Translations under genes and position numbers: made by a program | Origin: Stentor coeruleus | Lineage: Eukaryota > Ciliophora > Heterotrichea > Heterotrichida > Stentoridae | Assembly (NCBI GenBank): GCA_001970955.1 | Contig: MPUH01000263.1 | Location: 1 to 64,000, forward strand | DNA: 64,000 bases | Direction: 5' to 3' | Notes under the pieces: model-generated | Database searches by the model: none | What the model was told of the DNA's origin: nothing | What the model saw: the letters and a program-made list of their open reading frames with translations, nothing else | Shown here: positions 39,420 to 49,458 of the stretch, in pieces | Position numbering within the stretch: the stretch's first letter is position 1 | How the letters are laid out: every line of letters starts with the position of its first letter

Positions 39420-41426
39420 CTAAAGAGGCTCCTGATAAAGAGCTTTGATGATGTCTTGGTATTTTACTTTAGCCTGATATCTCATGAGTTTTTGGGTTGG
39501 AGTTAATAAATCATCAACAGTCCATGCTTTTGGTTCAATAGAAATTTTCTTGACAATTTCAAAGCCTAGTAACTTGTCTTCCTTAGCATATTTCGCCATG
39601 TCTTCCATTATCTTCAATTTAAGCCTTGGATCTTGGCATATATCCTCAAAGCTGGCTTCAGGATTATAACCATTATCATGAGCCCAATGTTTTCTTATAT
39701 AAGTTTCTTCCGGGACTACAATTGCCACCAGATAATACTGTAACGAGTCTCCATATACAAAAATCTGACTAACAAAATAGCTTTTCAAATAAGCATTTTC
39801 AACTTTTTCAGCTGCAACATATTCTCCCTGTGACAATTTAAAGAAATTTTTTTTCCTATCAATAATCTTCAAAGCTTTATTATGAGGAAGTAAAACTCCA
39901 ACATCCCCTGTATGTAACCATCCATCACTATCTAATGTTTCCATAGTAATCTCAGGGTTTTTATAGTATAATTTAAATATTGGTTCACCTCTCATACATA
40001 TCTCTCCCCTTGGTGAAGGTTTTCCATATTCATCAACATCAGTGCTTAAATAGTTCATATCAGGTACATCCATAAGTTTAAATTCTAATGTTGAAACTGG
40101 TCCTCCAACTATACCAGGTTCATTTTCATTAAAATCTGTAGTAAAACTTCCTCCACAGGTTTCAGTTTGACCATAAGCTTCTATAAAAGGACATGAAAAA
40201 ACCAGTTTCAAAAAATTAATCACATCACCAGATATCGGAGCTGAACCTGTTAACATAACTTTAACTCTACCCCCTAATACAGCCTTAACTTTTTTAAAAA
40301 CTAAAGTATCCCAAAAAGCATGATTTATAGCTCCTGTTTCTTTATATGCCTTTTGTTTAGCTCTTAAAGCTTTTTTTATCAACACAGCCTTAGCTCCAGT
40401 CGCAGAATTAAACATCTGATTAATAGCATCATAAAATCTACAATATAATCTTGGAACTGATACAAATATTGTAGGTTTAAGTTCAGCTAAATCATCTTTT
40501 AATTTAGTAATATCCCCACCAAAAAAACCAATCCCACCACCAACACCAGTTAAATAATGACAAACTGCTCTATCAAGCATATGAGCTAAAGGTAAATATG
40601 ATAAATTTGAATCTTCATGATTAATATCCCCAAAACCAGCATCAGCCATTCCAGCCATCATAGTGACAATATTTCTATGAGTTATAACTGCACCTTTAGA
40701 TTTACCTGTAGTTCCACTTGTATAACAAATTGTAAACCATGAATCAGGATTTGGTGGATTGTCTTGACCTTGATTAATTAATTGACATGCTTCTTCTAAA
40801 GATATAATTTTTAATCCAACCTCTGCTCCTTGTGATTTTGTTGTTAGGTCAACATCTTCGAATTGGATTATACAGTGAATAGCATTTATAATTCCTTGGG
40901 TTTTAAGTTTGATTAGGTTGCTTGTTAGATTTGATGAACAGAAAATACCTTTCATGTTAGTTTGATTGACTATCATGCTGATTGTATCAGATTGTTGAAC
41001 ATCGTAAAGAGGTACGGTTGTTATGTTTTGAGATATACAAGCGAAATCAGCTACAAGCCATTCGTAACGATTTTTGGAGTAAATACCAATAAAAGAGTGG
41101 CCTTCCTCATTAAGCTCAGTCAAGCCGAGTTGGTGAAGCCCGAATCCTAGTTTTTGAGACTTTTCTCTCACTTCGGAATGAGTTTTCCAAGCAAACTCGC
41201 CAAGTTTATTGTCTACTAGCTGTCTAGTTCCAAGAAATCTTACTGATCCAAATTTCTGACAGGCAGTGATGAAGTTTTCGTATAAGGTTGAACCACCTGA
41301 TGGGATTTTAGATTTTAGATCAGCTTTGGATTTAGGATTTCTGTAAATAGCGCTTGAGCCTGGAATTTTAGAATTCGGCACTTCTTGCATGTACTCGATT
41401 TTAGGCTTAATGTTTCCACCACCCAT
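39420..41426 (-). CDS. ACSL: Long-chain acyl-CoA synthetase
   Basis: A 668-residue AMP-forming enzyme that activates long-chain fatty acids to acyl-CoA. The ATP/AMP signature YTSGTTGKSKGAVITHRN is near residue 235, the second motif EAYGQTETCGG near residue 420 and the hinge region GWLHTGDVGVLLPHN with IIDRKKNFFKLSQGEYV near 520-550, the form typical of ACSL rather than short-chain enzymes. The N-terminus MGGGN has Gly2 but lacks a Ser or Thr at position 6, so myristoylation is uncertain. Single exon, complete. The gene and the next one downstream are separated by only 19 bp. Confidence 0.95.
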   Translation of the reverse strand: MGGGNIKPKIEYMQEVPNSKIPGSSAIYRNPKSKADLKSKIPSGGSTLYENFITACQKFGSVRFLGTRQLVDNKLGEFAWKTHSEVREKSQKLGFGLHQLGLTELNEEGHSFIGIYSKNRYEWLVADFACISQNITTVPLYDVQQSDTISMIVNQTNMKGIFCSSNLTSNLIKLKTQGIINAIHCIIQFEDVDLTTKSQGAEVGLKIISLEEACQLINQGQDNPPNPDSWFTICYTSGTTGKSKGAVITHRNIVTMMAGMADAGFGDINHEDSNLSYLPLAHMLDRAVCHYLTGVGGGIGFFGGDITKLKDDLAELKPTIFVSVPRLYCRFYDAINQMFNSATGAKAVLIKKALRAKQKAYKETGAINHAFWDTLVFKKVKAVLGGRVKVMLTGSAPISGDVINFLKLVFSCPFIEAYGQTETCGGSFTTDFNENEPGIVGGPVSTLEFKLMDVPDMNYLSTDVDEYGKPSPRGEICMRGEPIFKLYYKNPEITMETLDSDGWLHTGDVGVLLPHNKALKIIDRKKNFFKLSQGEYVAAEKVENAYLKSYFVSQIFVYGDSLQYYLVAIVVPEETYIRKHWAHDNGYNPEASFEDICQDPRLKLKIMEDMAKYAKEDKLLGFEIVKKISIEPKAWTVDDLLTPTQKLMRYQAKVKYQDIIKALYQEPL

Positions 41427-42037
41427 TTATAAGCTTATGAAAAGGGAATTTTTACTAAGTGGAAGTTTAAGATTTTACAGAGAGATTATTTGGAAACATT
41501 TCATGATCTATTGTGATAATTTTTAAGGATCGACTATGTTTTAGACATAACCTAAATTATAAATTTAGAGATATATTATATACATTATAAAATTATACAA
41601 ATACTTTTAATTATCTGAAACTAAACGCAAAAATTATTTTTGCATTTAAGTTGGAGATTTTTTTTGAATGATTAAAAAATTGATGAAATTAAAAGCTATT
41701 CTTAAAGTTTTACAAAAAAATATTGGGATAATAAGTTTAGATAATACAAAAATATATTCAGAGCTCTTGGGAAATTAGTATTTCAAAGCTGAAATTGAGA
41801 ATATAAAAAATAAGGATGATTTTTGTTGATTATTTTCTGAAATAAAACTTATAAGATCTTTTAAATAGCATGATGCTATTAATAAAAATATTATTTTATA
41901 TCGAAATCTAAAGAAAATTGTGAAGAAACGCCAAAATGAAATCCAAAAAATGATTTGCGTATCTATTCTGGCTATAAAATGAAAATTCACCAATCTTATG
42001 ATGTCTAAGTTAAAATAATACAAAAGTATTACCGAGA
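41427..42037. other. Intergenic
   Basis: AT-rich spacer. A plus-strand frame at about 41670-42017 reads with four stops and no recognisable product; a minus-strand 82-codon frame at 41775-42023 is hydrophobic and low in complexity. Neither is convincing as a gene. Confidence 0.5.
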
Positions 42038-42283
42038 TTATTCTAAATCATGATTTTTGGTTTGTTCTTCAACTGATTTTAAGAACTCTTCATACTGACG
42101 GAAGAAATTGTTTTTGAATACCTCTTCGTATCTATCCTGGCACATAGCAATGCACTGTTTATCAGAAGTGGTAAGTTCGCTTGTTGGTTTTGTTATACAT
42201 ATTCTAAAGCAAGCTTTTTGTTGACCAGAAACTAAAAGCGATATGAACATTTGCTGGAAAGCTTGTGTGATTGATTCTTCCAT
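42038..42283 (-). CDS. TIM13: Small Tim chaperone, Tim13-like
   Basis: An 81-residue protein with the twin CX3C signature of mitochondrial intermembrane-space chaperones: Cys25-x3-Cys29 and Cys44-x3-Cys48, 14 residues apart. The surrounding sequence (CFRICITKPTSELTTSDKQC then CIAMCQDRY) is closest to Tim13, also near Tim8/Tim10. Such proteins escort hydrophobic precursors from the TOM channel to the inner or outer membrane. Length and motif spacing are normal for the family and no extension is seen. Single exon. Confidence 0.92.
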   Translation of the reverse strand: MEESITQAFQQMFISLLVSGQQKACFRICITKPTSELTTSDKQCIAMCQDRYEEVFKNNFFRQYEEFLKSVEEQTKNHDLE

Positions 42284-42349
42284 TTATATACTTAAGAGCA
42301 TAATATTATAATTTTAAGAATATTTTTGATTATATTCTAACTAAATTAT

Positions 42350-42728
42350 TTAAAGACCAACTTTCTTATGAGCTTCATAGACAATTAATTTTTCCTTTCC
42401 TTCTTGTCTTATAAAACTCTTTGTACCCATAACCCCTTTACTCACTCTCTAAATTCTGGATTATTATTAAACTGAGCGCATTTTTGACATAAACTCAAAT
42501 TCATCAACATCTTTTTTCAAACTCGGTCAAAGCAACAATAATACAAGTTTTCTTATGAGTAAAAGTTCTAATCCTGATCTAATTTTAACAATAATATAAA
42601 GAATATTCATAAATATACAAAGATTAGGATACCATAAGACTAATTCAATAATATCAACATCATGAGTAATAACAATAATTTTAGCTTTGTTTTTTTTAAC
42701 TAAATTTGTTACAAAGCTAGTATTTATA
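42350..42728 (-). pseudogene. Broken copy of ribosomal protein eL8 (L7a), C-terminal half
   Basis: The minus strand reads NTSFVTNLVKKNKAKIIVITHDVDIIELVLWYPNLC, then CIFMNILYIIVKIRSGLE, which tracks the eL8/L7a core ([30 protein letters not shown]..LPALC). After frame changes, THKKTCIIVALTEFEK, FNNNPEFRE and SKGVMGTKSFIRQEGKEK follow in the right order for the eL8 C-terminus, ending at TAA 42350-42352. Several stops and at least two frame shifts break it and the N-terminal half is absent. No 15-nt introns explain the breaks, so it is a dead gene copy, and the functional gene must lie elsewhere. Confidence 0.85.
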
Positions 42729-42784
42729 AAAAAAAATTAAAACTATAATCCATATAAAAAATTCTAACGAAATAATAAATTTAA

Positions 42785-43204
42785 ATGAACACTAGTTATA
42801 TATCAGGGAAAAGTCCGATGAAAAACATGTTTTCAAGCGCTTTTAGAAGAGAAGATATTAAGTTGACTAGAGAAACATCAGGGGTTAACACTTCATATAA
42901 TAATATTAACCTCAAATCACGTGATATGACCCCTGTTAAAGGCCCAAGTATTAATGATATATCATATCAATCAAGATATTCTACCCCAGAAAACACAAAA
43001 AGTATCAGAGATATACAAGAAAATAGAAATAGGATCAGCAGAGAAATCCCAGGAGAAATTAGAGATTTTAGATATGATGACTTGTTAAGACAATATGAAA
43101 GGATGCAAGAATTTTATAAAACCAAAATCAATGCTTTAACTGAAGAAGTTGAACATTACAAATTGCTACACAGCAAAGTACTTAGGTGTAACGAAAGGTT
43201 TTGA
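42785..43204 (+). CDS. Hypothetical protein with C-terminal coiled coil
   Basis: A 139-residue protein. The first 85 residues are Ser/Asn/Thr/Arg-rich and disordered, with several Ser/Thr-Pro sites (DMTPVK, RYSTPEN). Residues about 92-135 (DDLLRQYERMQEFYKTKINALTEEVEHYKLLHSKVL) form a likely coiled coil. Such a layout is common in ciliate basal-body and cytoskeletal proteins, but no family was recognised. The upstream DNA is taken up by the broken eL8 copy, so the promoter must be within about 60 bp or inside it. Confidence 0.6.
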   Translation: MNTSYISGKSPMKNMFSSAFRREDIKLTRETSGVNTSYNNINLKSRDMTPVKGPSINDISYQSRYSTPENTKSIRDIQENRNRISREIPGEIRDFRYDDLLRQYERMQEFYKTKINALTEEVEHYKLLHSKVLRCNERF

Positions 43205-43628
43205 TTTTTTTTTATGAATATAATGATTAAATACAAGTTTTAATAGAAGATTTTGCATGATCTTATATACTTTTACATATAAATTCCTATATTTTCATTG
43301 TTTTCCAAGATAATATTCACTATTTTTCTATTGATTTACTTGAGTTTATAAATCCTTGATTTTTTAAATCTTCGATTGTAAAGAGACCTATCATTTCAAC
43401 ACTATCATATTTATCAATATCCTATACTCGACAAAAAAAATCTACATAAAAAAAACACAAAAAACCTCACTTTTTCCTACATAAAAACTAATAAAATCAT
43501 AAATCACATCATGCCTAATAAAAAAAATCCTAAAAGCATCCAATCCAATAAAAAGATCATCTCAATCACATACACTATATAGCCCAGACAATCACACAAT
43601 AACAAACCTTCATTTCAATGGTTTATAA
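43205..43628. other. Intergenic
   Basis: The right half is C-rich and G-poor, the 5' flank of NDPK. No gene seen. Confidence 0.6.
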
Positions 43629-44090
43629 ATGGACGTAAGAAGGCAAAGAACTTTCATTATGGTCAAGCCTGACGGTGTTCAAAGAAGACTTGTTGGTGAA
43701 GTGATCAAAAGATTCGAAACAAAAGGATTTAAACTGGTCGCTCTTAAACAACTTCATGCCTCAGATCAACTTCTTAGAAATCATTACGCTGAGCATGATG
43801 GAAAGCCTTTCTTCCCCAAGCTTTTAGCTTATATTGGTTCAGGACCTGTTGTTGCTATGGTATGGGAAGGTGCTAATGTTGTTGATGTCTCACGTAAACT
43901 TGTAGGTGCAACAAGACCTTCTGAAAGTGCCCCAGGGACTATTCGTGGAGATTTCGCAATTGAAGTAGGCAGAAATATTATCCATGGTAGTGATAGTGTT
44001 GAATCTGCTCAAAGAGAAATTGCACTTTGGTTTAGACCAGAAGAGGTTGTTGAATGGAATGACCATAGCAATGAATGGATTTACGAATAA
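43629..44090 (+). CDS. NDK: Nucleoside diphosphate kinase, group I
   Basis: A 153-residue enzyme that moves the terminal phosphate between nucleoside triphosphates and diphosphates. The catalytic His is His119 in NIIHGSDS; the KPDG motif (13-16), the [14 protein letters not shown] loop (about 96-109) and the terminal EWIYE are all standard. Length is exactly that of the group I hexameric family. Codon use is more GC-rich than its neighbours, as expected of a highly expressed housekeeping gene. Single exon; the first ATG is used, nine bases after an out-of-frame one. Confidence 0.98.
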   Translation: MDVRRQRTFIMVKPDGVQRRLVGEVIKRFETKGFKLVALKQLHASDQLLRNHYAEHDGKPFFPKLLAYIGSGPVVAMVWEGANVVDVSRKLVGATRPSESAPGTIRGDFAIEVGRNIIHGSDSVESAQREIALWFRPEEVVEWNDHSNEWIYE

Positions 44091-44850
44091 ATAGTTAAGC
44101 TTAAGTTAGGTAAAAGAGAAAAATATTTAGTGTTTTTTTTTTATGGAAAAGGATTAGGAGAAGAATTTTATGGGGGGTTTTAGGTTGGATTTTTGGGTAA
44201 TTGGGAAGATTTTTAAAGTTACTGATGGGGAGAAGATTTTTTGATATTGGGTTTGTTATGATGAGGATTTTAGATAAGGAAAATTATGGGGAAATTGGTA
44301 TTGAAAATTGTGGGTGATAAAGATAGGTAAAAAAGGGAATAGGATAATTTAAATATAATTATTATAGAAGAGAATATGGTATAAATGGTTTTATAGCTAG
44401 AGTTATTTATACATGAAATATTCTTATAAACTAATACTTGTTTTATTTCTCTATAAAACATTTTAACATTCCAATAAATAAATCAAATATTTTCACCATG
44501 ATTCTTATATATCTATAATGAATCCTACAATATAAACCAAATAGAAATAATAAATTCCTAACTTTATTAAATTATATTCAATACCCTTAACTATTAACAC
44601 CAACATAATACCTTCTTAAGAAACATAACTTAATACAAAATATCCTAATATCAGTATAAAACTATCCACAATAATCCAACTGCAAAATGCTAAATTTTTC
44701 CCATATAAAAACTTAATTACCATAAACCTTTAACCTTTAACCCATCTACATAATTCTAATCATATAACAAAAGTCTGATTTAAATTATAACCTCACATCT
44801 AATTTCCCTATTTCATTAGCTATCATAATTTTCTCTCCTAATAATAAAAT
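44091..44850. other. Intergenic with sharp composition switch
   Basis: 44101-44400 contains 81 G and 2 C by hand count; 44461-44820 contains 73 C and 10 G. The switch lies near 44440. This is the clearest example in the window of a G-rich 3' flank followed by a C-rich 5' flank on the sense strand. No gene seen. Confidence 0.8.
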
Positions 44851-47103
44851 ATGCTGCCAAAGCTCTTGATATTTATTCTCTCCCAAGCTTGGAGTAGTAC
44901 ATGTCCAATTTACACTTGCAGCTATAACCCCCCAACAATAAGTATCTGTTCAAACTATACATCCTACATGGGTATTGATAATTATCTTATAACACCATGT
45001 ATAAAAGGCCTTGAATGTCATTTCTCAACTAGTTCATCATCAAGTTGTGGATATCCTTCAGCATATTCTCGATTCCCAGGTGACTATTGTAGTATGAATA
45101 GTGACTGTATTTCAAACTTTTGTTATTACAATAAATGCTTAGGACTTACAAATAATCAAGGTTGTTTGAATACATCTGAATGCAATATTGGACTTTATTG
45201 CTCACCAGATAATATTTGTGTAGACCAGTTACCCCTTAAATCATCATGTAATTATACTTATCAATGCGTTAATAATGCTGTTTGTGATGAAAATGTTTGT
45301 GTTAATTATTTTAGTAAACCTATTGGAGCACTTACAAATTATGTTGATGAAAAAGGGTTATGGTCAGCTTGTAATACAGGATTTGCTATTAATAGTAGAT
45401 GTAGTAAAGCACCTGTAAGTGTATCACCTAATCTTATATCTTGTGAGCCTGGAAGCTATTGTTATGCATCAAATGGTCAAGATAAAAAAAGCTGCATTTG
45501 TGGATATGATGGAAATGGGTATTGTCCGTTGTTTGAAGGAGACCCTCAGGTTCTTGATATGATTTTAAACTCTGGAGTGATTTATGAGACTAATACTTAT
45601 TGCCATACACTTAATAGAATTGGATATGACTGCTTTGTTACTATGACCCCAGGTATATTCCAAGTTTATCTTAACTGGCGAGTCAATGCTGATTTATATC
45701 TTAAAGATGAGTGGGTATATCAATTCAACAACTCTTATTGTATAAACTCTACCCTTAATGCAGACTATTGGAATATAGTAGCTCAAGATACTGGTGACCT
45801 TTCAGACTGTCCATTTTATTCTTGTGACAACAACACCGAAGGTTGGTCACCAGATCAATGTATCTTCGCCAACAACGACATTTTCTATTCATCCCTTTCA
45901 ATTTCTGTCCTCGTCTCTCCATGTGAAGACAATTTAGTATGTGGATCAGATCTTCCAAACCCCCCTGAGAATTCAACATGTGTTAATATGACACAAAATT
46001 TATATCCAGGGGATTATTGTCAATCAAATTCTCAATGTATAACTAATAGTTGTATAGACAATATATGTCAAGGAAATACATATGGTCAAAACTGTTCAAA
46101 TACTAATATATGCAATCCAGGTTTATATTGTAATTTAGTATCTTATACATGTGCTTTTAATGCTGATTTAAATCAATCATGTATAAATGCTTCATGTAAA
46201 AACAGCCTAAAATGCTATAATGGTGTTTGTATTGAAGCATTTTCATTACCTTATGGAAGTCAAGTTCCTAATACAGGGGAAAATGGATTTAGTTATTATT
46301 GTCAAAGTGGCTTTGCTGGTTTTTCTGGGTCGAATTATATATGCCTTACAGCTCCAGTATCTTCTTCAAATAGTTCATGTGTCCCTGGCAGTTATTGTTT
46401 AGATACAACAGGAAATTATACACAAACTTGCTATTGTGGCCTTGATGGTAATGGATACTGTCCTGAATTTGTTGGGGATTGGCATATGCAAAATGGTATT
46501 TCTAATTATAAAAACATATCAAAATCTTTTGATAATTGCTCAACAAATTCCGTATCTGTTAATTGTTTTAAAGGTTCAGCAGAAAGTGAATATAACTGGT
46601 ATCTTTATGAAACTAATTTTACATATGGTCAAGATCGTCCTTGGCTTGTTGATGTGGCAAAATGTTTACGAAGTGGGTTTTTATCAAGTTATTGGTATGG
46701 AATAGATTTTATAAATTCGTATATTCCTATTCCTCCACATCCTCCTTATCCTCCATATCCACCATATCCTCCTTATCCAAGTAATTCTTCTATACCATAT
46801 CCTCCTTATCCACCTTATCCTGAATATCCTCCTTATCCTCAGAATTCTACAGGTTATCCTTTATATCCACCTTATCCTGCATATCCTCCTTATCCACCTT
46901 ATCCTGAAGGAGCAACAATAGAAAATTATCCACCTTATCCACCATATAATGCTTATCCTTCTTATCCTCCTTATCCTGTTGTTAATGACTCATCAAAACT
47001 TAAACCTTATAAGCCTTATCCAGCTTATCAACCTTATTCTCCTTATCCTATGAGAAACAATTTTACTATTGGATTTAGCAAAGGATTTAAAGAAATTATT
47101 TGA
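44851..47103 (+). CDS. Secreted Cys-rich protein with Pro-Tyr repeat tail
   Basis: A 750-residue paralogue of the 29830-31821 protein. After a signal peptide (about 1-16) it has two Cys-rich halves with the same plan: CPIYTC, SRFPGDYCSMNSDCISNFC, CGYDGNGYCPLFEGD, then CPFYSC, PGDYCQSNSQCITNSC and CGLDGNGYCPEFVGD. Unlike its paralogue it has no hydrophobic GPI tail. Instead residues about 624-740 are built from PPYP triplets (Tyr at every third position) with a few Asn-x-Ser/Thr sites between blocks. Such Pro/Tyr-rich tails are found in structural and adhesive secreted proteins, where Tyr can cross-link; here that is inference. Confidence 0.85.
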   Translation: MLPKLLIFILSQAWSSTCPIYTCSYNPPTISICSNYTSYMGIDNYLITPCIKGLECHFSTSSSSSCGYPSAYSRFPGDYCSMNSDCISNFCYYNKCLGLTNNQGCLNTSECNIGLYCSPDNICVDQLPLKSSCNYTYQCVNNAVCDENVCVNYFSKPIGALTNYVDEKGLWSACNTGFAINSRCSKAPVSVSPNLISCEPGSYCYASNGQDKKSCICGYDGNGYCPLFEGDPQVLDMILNSGVIYETNTYCHTLNRIGYDCFVTMTPGIFQVYLNWRVNADLYLKDEWVYQFNNSYCINSTLNADYWNIVAQDTGDLSDCPFYSCDNNTEGWSPDQCIFANNDIFYSSLSISVLVSPCEDNLVCGSDLPNPPENSTCVNMTQNLYPGDYCQSNSQCITNSCIDNICQGNTYGQNCSNTNICNPGLYCNLVSYTCAFNADLNQSCINASCKNSLKCYNGVCIEAFSLPYGSQVPNTGENGFSYYCQSGFAGFSGSNYICLTAPVSSSNSSCVPGSYCLDTTGNYTQTCYCGLDGNGYCPEFVGDWHMQNGISNYKNISKSFDNCSTNSVSVNCFKGSAESEYNWYLYETNFTYGQDRPWLVDVAKCLRSGFLSSYWYGIDFINSYIPIPPHPPYPPYPPYPPYPSNSSIPYPPYPPYPEYPPYPQNSTGYPLYPPYPAYPPYPPYPEGATIENYPPYPPYNAYPSYPPYPVVNDSSKLKPYKPYPAYQPYSPYPMRNNFTIGFSKGFKEII
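46732..47050. repeat. Coding Pro-Tyr repeat (cct-cct-tat type)
   Basis: A degenerate 9-bp-period repeat coding for PPYP units, with interruptions, at the 3' end of the Cys-rich gene. Confidence 0.85.
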
Positions 47104-47390
47104 ATTTAGTTTAGAATTATTTAGGTAATTTTGCTTTTGTTTATTATGGTTTTTTATTGAGATTTTAGAGGAAATTTGTCAGGTTTTTATAAGAGAATTT
47201 AGTTTTTTATATGTGGAATTGGATTAAGATATGTTTGGTTATGTGTTTAGAATATATTTTAGGTGGTGTAAAGGAGTATATAAGATTTAGGTTGGAGGTA
47301 TAAATTCATTAAAAAATCCTTTTTATCCTCTTCATATTCTAATAAACTCAAACTTCTCATCTCAATAAACCCTTATCTACTAATTCTTAA
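47104..47390. other. Intergenic, convergent
   Basis: G-rich and C-poor to about 47300, then C-rich: two facing 3' flanks. No gene. Confidence 0.6.
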
Positions 47391-48533
47391 CTAATACTTA
47401 GGCATTCTCAAAAAGACAAAAGGAAAGAAGTCTTCTCCATCTTCGCTCTCTTCTTTAGAGCAATACATACTTGTTTTTTCCCCAGGGTTCAAAAACTTAT
47501 TAGTAAGTCCATTCAAAATCCTTTTCTGCTGTCCATCTTTGGGGGTAACAACAATACTAAAATACTGAGGAGGTAACGAATATCTTAATATCGACTCAGT
47601 ATAAATCCTAATTGCTTTCAAATGAGTCAAAGCAATAAACAGTTCACTAAAAACACTTTTACACAACTCAATCAACACTTTCTGTTTATTATTAAAATTC
47701 ATCTTTTGCTTCTCATTTACCTTTTTTTCTTCTAAATTCTTTTCAGGATTAAACTCAAACTCTCTTACAGCCCATCGATTTTTTTTAGCATTAACAAGAA
47801 ATTCACTTTCCCCAATTTTCAATATCACAACACGCCATAGAGTATTCCCATCTTTTTCTTCAATATTAAATTGTTTTGTACTCTGTGGAACAACTCTTGG
47901 GCTTAAAAACTCATAAGTTGTAAGCCATTGTTCAACTTCTTTTTTTGGGATAACAACAAGTAAAGTTTTTAAATATTCTGTATTGAAAAAATCTTCAGCA
48001 TTACAAATACCAGGGACAAGGAGATCATTAAGATCTCTATTTAAAAGTCCTCCAGATTCCCTTTTTGTTATTTGTGAGACAGTATTTCTCATTTCGATAT
48101 GTTCAGTGTTTTCTTTTTTCATATCTTCATCTAGTTTTTTTAACCTTTCATCAATCATTGCCGTGATTTCGGATAAAGATTTGGAAGGTGGGTATTTTGA
48201 TATGTCCCAATGGAAATCGGAGAGATAAGAAGATGGGGTTAATTCTTGACTGTTTCCACGGTTAGAAATACTGATTGTTAGTTTGGGATTTGGCTCAAGG
48301 TCAGTGTATTGTCGTTCAATTTTCCGAATTGTAGCTTCAAGTTGATGGTCTAGTTTAGATAAATCATCAGCTAGAGAAACTAAAGAATCTAATGAACCTG
48401 ATTTAAACTGCTGGTCAATGGTAAATGTACTTGTTGTGCAAAGGTTATTAGTGAGGATTTCATTTCTTAAATTATCCCATAACTGAGCACGTTCTGAGTT
48501 TTTACACCGAAATGATATAAGCCAGTGCTCCAT
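47391..48533 (-). CDS. ATP6V1C: V-type proton ATPase subunit C
   Basis: A 380-residue protein of normal length for the V1 subunit C (yeast Vma5), the subunit that bridges peripheral stalks and detaches when the pump is disassembled. N-terminal WLISFRCKN, the central YLSDFHWDISKYP and the C-terminal FSELFIALTHLKAIRIYTESILRYSLPPQYFSIVV are the family's recognisable blocks. It acts at endolysosomal and other acid compartments, and in ciliates at contractile-vacuole membranes. Single exon with the ATG directly at the family N-terminus. Confidence 0.95.
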   Translation of the reverse strand: MEHWLISFRCKNSERAQLWDNLRNEILTNNLCTTSTFTIDQQFKSGSLDSLVSLADDLSKLDHQLEATIRKIERQYTDLEPNPKLTISISNRGNSQELTPSSYLSDFHWDISKYPPSKSLSEITAMIDERLKKLDEDMKKENTEHIEMRNTVSQITKRESGGLLNRDLNDLLVPGICNAEDFFNTEYLKTLLVVIPKKEVEQWLTTYEFLSPRVVPQSTKQFNIEEKDGNTLWRVVILKIGESEFLVNAKKNRWAVREFEFNPEKNLEEKKVNEKQKMNFNNKQKVLIELCKSVFSELFIALTHLKAIRIYTESILRYSLPPQYFSIVVTPKDGQQKRILNGLTNKFLNPGEKTSMYCSKEESEDGEDFFPFVFLRMPKY

Positions 48534-49458
48534 TTTATATGATAATATATGTTTGATGTTTTGAGGGGTTTTATTATGACTTTTAAGGTGGGAGTTATTA
48601 AAAGGTAATTTGAAGAATTTTGATTAGTTTTAAATTAGTAGGGTTATAGCTTTTTTTTATTTAGGTGTTGAAGAGGATAATAGTAAAAATAGAATTTAGG
48701 AAAAGATTTTGGATGAGTTTTGGTGATGCTTATAAAAATTTGGCAGGTTTAGGATTGTGATTTTGTGGTCTCCTGATAGTGATGCAAAATATGTTCAGAT
48801 TGTTTATTTAAGAACTTTGACAGAAATTTTAATATAAGAAATTTGCGTTATAATTAATTTACTATGTTCCTATATATATTTTCGTTTTAACATATTTGAT
48901 GGTTTTAAGTACTATGCGAAAATAGAATGATTGATTTAAATCTAATAAATGCTATGCATAGAGTTCGTAAGCTAATTCTATGTCTCTTTATTTTTGAATT
49001 TAAACTTTATTATGAATTTACTACAATAAATTGCGCTCTATTATATTTTAAGCTACAACGCTTTTGATTTGCTATTAGAATATAATTTTGCTATAATTTT
49101 ATTAATTCAAATACTATGTTTACTGTTTCAAATTATTATTATCAACTTTACTATATGATTTTTAAAAATAAATATAAAGCTTTAATTTACTAGAACACAA
49201 GACTAAAATGAATTTTTAATATCTTCTTAAAATGCTTAACTTATATATATATATATATTCATAATAGGATAAAAACAATCAAATCAAATAATGCTTAGAA
49301 TATGATATTTTTCACACAGGTATCAATAATTTGAAAACTTGTAATTTCAAATACTATACAGGATAATTTACCTAACATGAATTTTAATGTATTTTTTTGA
49401 ACAGAAACTTTATTTCCAGATTCAAACATTTATATACATAAAAATTACTATTACGGAT
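48534..49458. other. Intergenic, 0.9 kb
   Basis: Begins G-rich and C-poor (5' flank of V-ATPase C), then about 500 bp of plain AT-rich DNA including a (ta)n run near 49243-49258. No gene seen; the frame at 49387-49692 is antisense to the next gene. Confidence 0.6.

Noticed and set aside
41670-42017. Plus-strand frame reading about 115 codons
   Set aside because: Four in-frame stops, not explained by 15- or 16-nt introns, and no recognisable product; likely chance.
42350-42728. First reading as an ABC transporter ATPase fragment because of IIVITHD
   Set aside because: The order and wording of all other segments match eL8/L7a much better.
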